Assembly: GCA_002722645.1 (NCBI GenBank)
Contig: PBML01000016.1
Span: forward strand, 23,509 to 32,616
Length of the DNA: 9,108 nucleotides
Source: Acidobacteriota bacterium
GTDB taxonomy: Bacteria; Acidobacteriota; UBA890
Direction: 5' to 3'
In this document: piece by piece, positions 6,435 to 9,108 of the stretch
Numbering within the stretch: position 1 is the first letter of the stretch
How the letters are laid out: the number at the start of each line of letters is the position of its first letter
The notes under the pieces: generated by a model
The model's database searches: none
What the model was told of the DNA's origin: nothing
What the model saw: only the letters and a program-made list of their open reading frames with translations
Position numbers and translations under genes: made by a program

Positions 6435-7273
6435 GATCGCAGTGCTTCCTCGATGGCGGTGGCGGCGTCGGTACTCTCATCCCGGTACTTGACGATCAGC
6501 GGACTAGATACCTGCAGGCCGAGTTTGGCGGCGTAAGCTCCGGCAGCCGGCCGGCTGCCAGGCACTACCACAGCCCGTGGTGGGATCACTAACGGCTCAT
6601 CGGCGGTCGCCCGCAACACTCGTTCGTTCAGCACGTCGTACACACGCGTGGACCCAGTCAGCACTGTACCGGCAGCGATGACCGCCTCATGGCTCACGAT
6701 AGTTCCCTCGTAGATGCCGCTGTTGCCACCGATAAGGACGTTGTCTTCGACAATTACCGGCAGGGCGCCAATAGGTTCGAGAACCCCGCCGATCTGCGCG
6801 GCAGCCGAAATGTGCACCTTTTTGCCGATCTGGGCGCACGAACCGACCAAGGCGTGCGAATCGATAAGCGTGCCATCGTCGATGTAGGCGCCGATGTTGA
6901 CGTACATGGGTGGCATGCAGACTACGTCGCGGCCGATGTAGGCGCCTTCCCGAATCGAGGAACCGCCAGGAACGACGCGAACACCCTCGTTGTCGTCGAA
7001 GCGTCGGATTGGCAGGGTGTGTTTGTCAACGAAACCTAGAGGACCAGCGTCGGCTGTACACTCGCTGTGGCCGACCCGGAAACCTATTAGGATGCCTTTC
7101 TTGACCCAGGCGTTCGTCTGCCAGCCTTCGATGCTCGGTGACGCGGCACGCACAGCGCCGCTACTCAGGGCGTTGCGGAACACGGCGAAAGTCTCGGCGG
7201 CGCTATCGGGAAGTTCCTCGGCGCCAAACTTGAACAGCATTTCAATCTCGTCGCGCAGCTCATCCGTTGTCAT
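6431..7273 (-). CDS. dapD: 2,3,4,5-tetrahydropyridine-2,6-dicarboxylate N-succinyltransferase
   Basis: DapD uses succinyl-CoA to succinylate tetrahydrodipicolinate, the committing step of the succinylase route to meso-diaminopimelate and lysine. The 280-residue protein has a helical N-terminal domain (about 1-95) and a left-handed beta-helix of hexapeptide repeats (about 100-240). The family hallmark is MYVNIGAYIDDGTLID (123-138), then VGSCAQIGKKVHIS (143-156) and IGGVLEP (161-167). Length is close to the usual 270-280. The ATG at 7273 is preceded by GGGAG (7280-7284) at 6 nt, a good site. The upstream GTG at 7309 is less likely because it would overlap dapB by 50 nt. The chosen start overlaps the dapB stop by 14 nt and the gene's own stop overlaps the aminotransferase start. 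The bacterial DapD pattern is clear, rather than the N-acetyl DapH type, which is shorter. Confidence 0.95.
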   Translation of the reverse strand: MTTDELRDEIEMLFKFGAEELPDSAAETFAVFRNALSSGAVRAASPSIEGWQTNAWVKKGILIGFRVGHSECTADAGPLGFVDKHTLPIRRFDDNEGVRVVPGGSSIREGAYIGRDVVCMPPMYVNIGAYIDDGTLIDSHALVGSCAQIGKKVHISAAAQIGGVLEPIGALPVIVEDNVLIGGNSGIYEGTIVSHEAVIAAGTVLTGSTRVYDVLNERVLRATADEPLVIPPRAVVVPGSRPAAGAYAAKLGLQVSSPLIVKYRDESTDAATAIEEALRS

Positions 7274-8030
7274 CGATGTCTCCCAGGATCTCGTCGAGCA
7301 CGCTACCAAACTCGAAGCATCCCTTCCTGCCGATGACCCATTGGGCGGCCAGTAGTGCGCCGGCCGCGAAGCCTTCGCGGTTACCAGCCGTGTGCGTGAG
7401 CCTCACGGTGTCCGTGGCGCCATCGAAACCTAAGGTGTGCTCTCCAGAGGCGGTGCCGGCGCGCAAGCTAACGACGTGAAGCGCTTCAGTATCTATTGAT
7501 GACTCGGGATTCCCTGCCTGTATGGTTTTCTTGCCGCGGGTCGTCTTTGTTACGAGACGAGCAAGGTGCAATGCAGTTCCGCTTGGCGCGTCCACTTTGT
7601 CGCGATGGTGATGTTCCCAAATATATGGGTCATAGTCGGCGTGTTCACTAATTGCATCGAACAGTTGCGCCGCTTGCGTCGCGATGCGGAAGAACAGATT
7701 GGCGCCAATCGACAGGTTGGCACCGTGCACGAGGGTTGCGCCCCTCTTGTCTACAAGCTCCCGTACTTCGTCCAACCGGTCGTCCCATCCGGTGGTTCCA
7801 ACGACCAGGGGAACACCGATATCGGTGGCTCGATCAATATTGTCGAACACCGCTGTTGGTACGGTGAAATCGATCGCCGCCTCGATCGAGGCAAGGGCCT
7901 CGCTGGTGATCCCAGCACCCTCAGGGTTATTCTCGATATCGAGGCGCACGCCAACCTCATGCCCTTGGGCAATCGCCAGTCGTTCGACCTCTCGGCCCAT
8001 GTGCCCGTAGCCGAATAGCGCTAGCTTCAT
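7260..8030 (-). CDS. dapB: 4-hydroxy-tetrahydrodipicolinate reductase
   Basis: DapB reduces 4-hydroxy-tetrahydrodipicolinate with NAD(P)H to tetrahydrodipicolinate, the substrate of DapD encoded next. The 256-residue protein has an N-terminal Rossmann domain with GYGHMGR (7-13) and VGTTGW (77-82). The substrate domain has the signature EHHHRDKVDAPSGTA (139-153), with the catalytic histidines and K145. RAGTASGEHTLGF (190-202) follows. The short N-terminus and GYGxMGR form, in place of GxxGRMG, resemble the compact DapB type found in Bacteroidota and related phyla. The ATG at 8030 overlaps the ATL stop as ATGA, with AAGG (8038-8041) 7 nt upstream. Its stop lies inside dapD. Position between the ATL gene and dapD points to one polycistronic message. 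Confidence 0.95.
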   Translation of the reverse strand: MKLALFGYGHMGREVERLAIAQGHEVGVRLDIENNPEGAGITSEALASIEAAIDFTVPTAVFDNIDRATDIGVPLVVGTTGWDDRLDEVRELVDKRGATLVHGANLSIGANLFFRIATQAAQLFDAISEHADYDPYIWEHHHRDKVDAPSGTALHLARLVTKTTRGKKTIQAGNPESSIDTEALHVVSLRAGTASGEHTLGFDGATDTVRLTHTAGNREGFAAGALLAAQWVIGRKGCFEFGSVLDEILGDIDDNG

Positions 8031-8386
8031 GGGACCGCCTTAGTATCAACGAGAAGTTCGTTGAGGTCATCGACAGCAAGTTCGAATGGATAGTGGTTCA
8101 TATCCAGCGTTCCGGTAGGGGAAAAGTCAACGCCCTCAGCTTCTAGAAGTTTCTGTTGTCGCCCCGGCTGCTTCCCGGCCACACGGTCGGTTGAACAACC
8201 ACCGCTCGCGTTAACTACACGATGCCAAGGTACGTCTGCGGGGCACCCGTACAACGCCCAGCCTACTGCCCGCGGCGTTAGTGGGCGGGCGCAGATCGTC
8301 GCGACTTGCCCGTAACTCATCACCCGGCCGGGCGGGATTAGCCTGACGATCTCGTAAACTTCTTCCCAAGTGTTCGAATCGGTCAC
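8027..8386 (-). CDS. Alkyltransferase-like (ATL) DNA-binding protein, MGMT family without active-site cysteine
   Basis: ATL proteins bind O6-alkylguanine in DNA, flip the base out and hand the lesion to nucleotide excision repair; they do not remove the alkyl group. The 119-residue protein is only the MGMT C-terminal DNA-binding domain. The helix-turn-helix and base-flipping region is visible: PGRVMSYGQVA (19-29, with the flipping Tyr at 25) and R39 as the likely arginine finger in PRAVGWAL. The active-site motif reads PWHRVV (53-58), with Trp where MGMT/Ogt has the alkyl-accepting Cys, which defines ATL. The GTG start at 8386 has GGAGA (8391-8395) 4 nt upstream. The stop overlaps dapB as ATGA. 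Cytoplasmic/nucleoid role. The protein is longer than a bare ATL core by a C-terminal tail from about residue 95 that I do not recognise. Confidence 0.92.
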   Translation of the reverse strand: MTDSNTWEEVYEIVRLIPPGRVMSYGQVATICARPLTPRAVGWALYGCPADVPWHRVVNASGGCSTDRVAGKQPGRQQKLLEAEGVDFSPTGTLDMNHYPFELAVDDLNELLVDTKAVP

Positions 8387-8390
8387 CGGT

Positions 8391-8395
8391 TCTCC
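8391..8395 (-). promoter_or_regulatory. Ribosome binding site for the GTG-started ATL gene
   Basis: GGAGA on the minus strand stands 4 nt before the GTG at 8386. It supports this non-ATG start, for which no in-frame ATG lies near the conserved N-terminus. Confidence 0.6.
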
Positions 8396-8456
8396 GTGTC
8401 TTGGCCGATGCTAGCAGAGGAGACGGCGCCACTGATCCCCTCCCTCCACTTAGCTT

Positions 8457-9032
8457 CTAGGGGTAGAGACGTTTTTTTACCCAGGCATCGTTTTTGTACA
8501 CGAAGACGACCCTGTCATGCATGCGATGCGTCTTGTTGCTCCAGAACTCTATGCGTTCCGGATGCAGTCGGAAGCCGCCCCAGAAATCAGGCCGTGGGAC
8601 TTCACAGCCGGCGAACCGAGCCTTGGCCTTATCGTACGCGGCGAGTAACTCGGTGCGAGATTCCAACGCCGAGCTTTGTTTGGAGGCCCAGGCTGCCAGT
8701 TGGCTGCCACGCTCACGAGAAGCGAAGTAAATGTCCGATTCGTCGTTGCTGGTGCGCTTGACGATGCCCTCGACGCGGACTTGTTCCTTGACCGACTCCC
8801 AATAGAAGCAAAGAGCCGCTTGTGGGTTGGCCTCGATTTCGCGTGCTTTACGACTGCTGTAGTTAGTGAAAAAGACAAAACCACGCTCGTCAATCCCGCG
8901 CAGTAGCACCATGCGCACCGATGGTTGGCCGTTTGTATCCGTGGTGGCGAGCGCTACGCGTGTATGGTCACCCGGGTCTTCCTTCTTAGCGCGCTCGTAA
9001 ATATGCAGGAACCGGGCGATAGGATCATTCAT
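8457..9032 (-). CDS. pdxH: Pyridoxamine/pyridoxine 5'-phosphate oxidase
   Basis: PdxH is an FMN-dependent homodimeric oxidase that turns pyridoxine or pyridoxamine 5'-phosphate into PLP, making hydrogen peroxide. The 191-residue protein covers the whole split-barrel domain: RMVLLRG (40-46, FMN phosphate binding), FVFFTNYSSRKAREI (52-66, FMN contacts), ALCFYW (73-78), VRVEG (85-89), ERGSQLAAWASKQS (107-120), and the C-terminal WGGFRLHP, IEFW, HRMHDR (169-174) and RLYP (188-191) motifs of the PNPOx dimerisation region. It is shorter than the E. coli protein only at the N-terminus, as in many bacteria. The ATG at 9032 begins with a normal NDPIARF start; the nearest purine-rich site, AAGAG (9036-9040), is only 3 nt away and weak. 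It lies 70 nt upstream of the ATL gene on the same strand without an evident terminator, so it may be co-transcribed with the dap genes. Confidence 0.95.
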   Translation of the reverse strand: MNDPIARFLHIYERAKKEDPGDHTRVALATTDTNGQPSVRMVLLRGIDERGFVFFTNYSSRKAREIEANPQAALCFYWESVKEQVRVEGIVKRTSNDESDIYFASRERGSQLAAWASKQSSALESRTELLAAYDKAKARFAGCEVPRPDFWGGFRLHPERIEFWSNKTHRMHDRVVFVYKNDAWVKKRLYP

Positions 9033-9038
9033 AGTCTC

Positions 9039-9107
9039 TTAGTTTACCGGAGCTTTGGGGCTGGTGGTTTCCGCATTGAGCATATCGACACACCTTGCAA
9101 TTTTGCT
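9039..9107 (-). CDS. Possible C-terminal end of an upstream gene (partial, unidentified)
   Basis: On the minus strand one frame is open from the window edge to a TAA at 9039-9041, giving about 22 residues (…ARCVDMLNAETTSPKAPVN) that read like an ordinary protein tail. A second frame stops at 9044-9046 and a third stays open into pdxH, so the choice of frame is uncertain. If real, the gene would end 6 nt before pdxH. No family can be recognised from so short a piece. Confidence 0.25.
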   Translation of the reverse strand, partial: SKIARCVDMLNAETTSPKAPVN

Positions 9108-9108
9108 G

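Noticed and set aside
1..9108. CRISPR array, insertion sequence, prophage, toxin-antitoxin or defence island
   Set aside because: I find no regularly spaced repeats, transposase or integrase motifs, terminal inverted repeats or unusual small gene pairs; nearly all coding space is taken by metabolic and cell-wall genes.

Overview
The window is a gene-dense stretch of a free-living, Gram-negative-type bacterial chromosome of moderately high GC. Nothing in it looks mobile: there is no insertion sequence, integrase, CRISPR array or recognisable defence system. The content is most like Acidobacteriota (Vicinamibacteria-like) or a related group. This is inferred from a large Asp-box/BNR exported protein, an exported M28 peptidase of the type common there, and an AmiC-type amidase followed by a GerMN lipoprotein-like protein and rdgB. 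No ribosomal RNA or marker gene is present to confirm it.

Layout. (a) 1-966, plus strand: the C-terminal part of a BNR/sortilin-like beta-propeller protein, cut by the window edge and followed by a hairpin with a T-run. (b) 1043-3439, minus strand, read right to left: N-acetylmuramoyl-L-alanine amidase, GerMN-domain membrane-anchored protein, rdgB (XTP/dITP pyrophosphatase), then tRNA-Pro(UGG). The protein genes are closely spaced or overlapping, so they probably form one transcription unit; the tRNA may have its own promoter. (c) 3635-5203, minus strand: a single exported M28 zinc aminopeptidase with its own good sigma-70-like promoter, whose -35 box overlaps the stop codon of the preceding gene. 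(d) 5307-9032, minus strand: pdxH, then an alkyltransferase-like (ATL) DNA-repair protein, dapB, dapD and a class I aminotransferase. The last four overlap in series (ATGA, 14 nt, GTGA), a strong sign of one translationally coupled operon.

How the genes work together. dapB, dapD and the aminotransferase give three consecutive steps of the succinylase branch of meso-diaminopimelate/lysine synthesis: dihydrodipicolinate reduction, N-succinylation, and PLP-dependent transamination. PdxH makes the PLP that the aminotransferase needs. The downstream amidase/GerMN pair acts on the diaminopimelate-containing cell wall. RdgB and the ATL protein both deal with damaged nucleotides or DNA. dapA, dapE and dapF are not in the window.

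No wholly new system is visible. The points most worth a second look are the ATL gene locked into a dap operon, the aminotransferase's exact substrate, the charged helical insert in the M28 peptidase, and the two-faced hairpin between the convergent BNR gene and tRNA-Pro.
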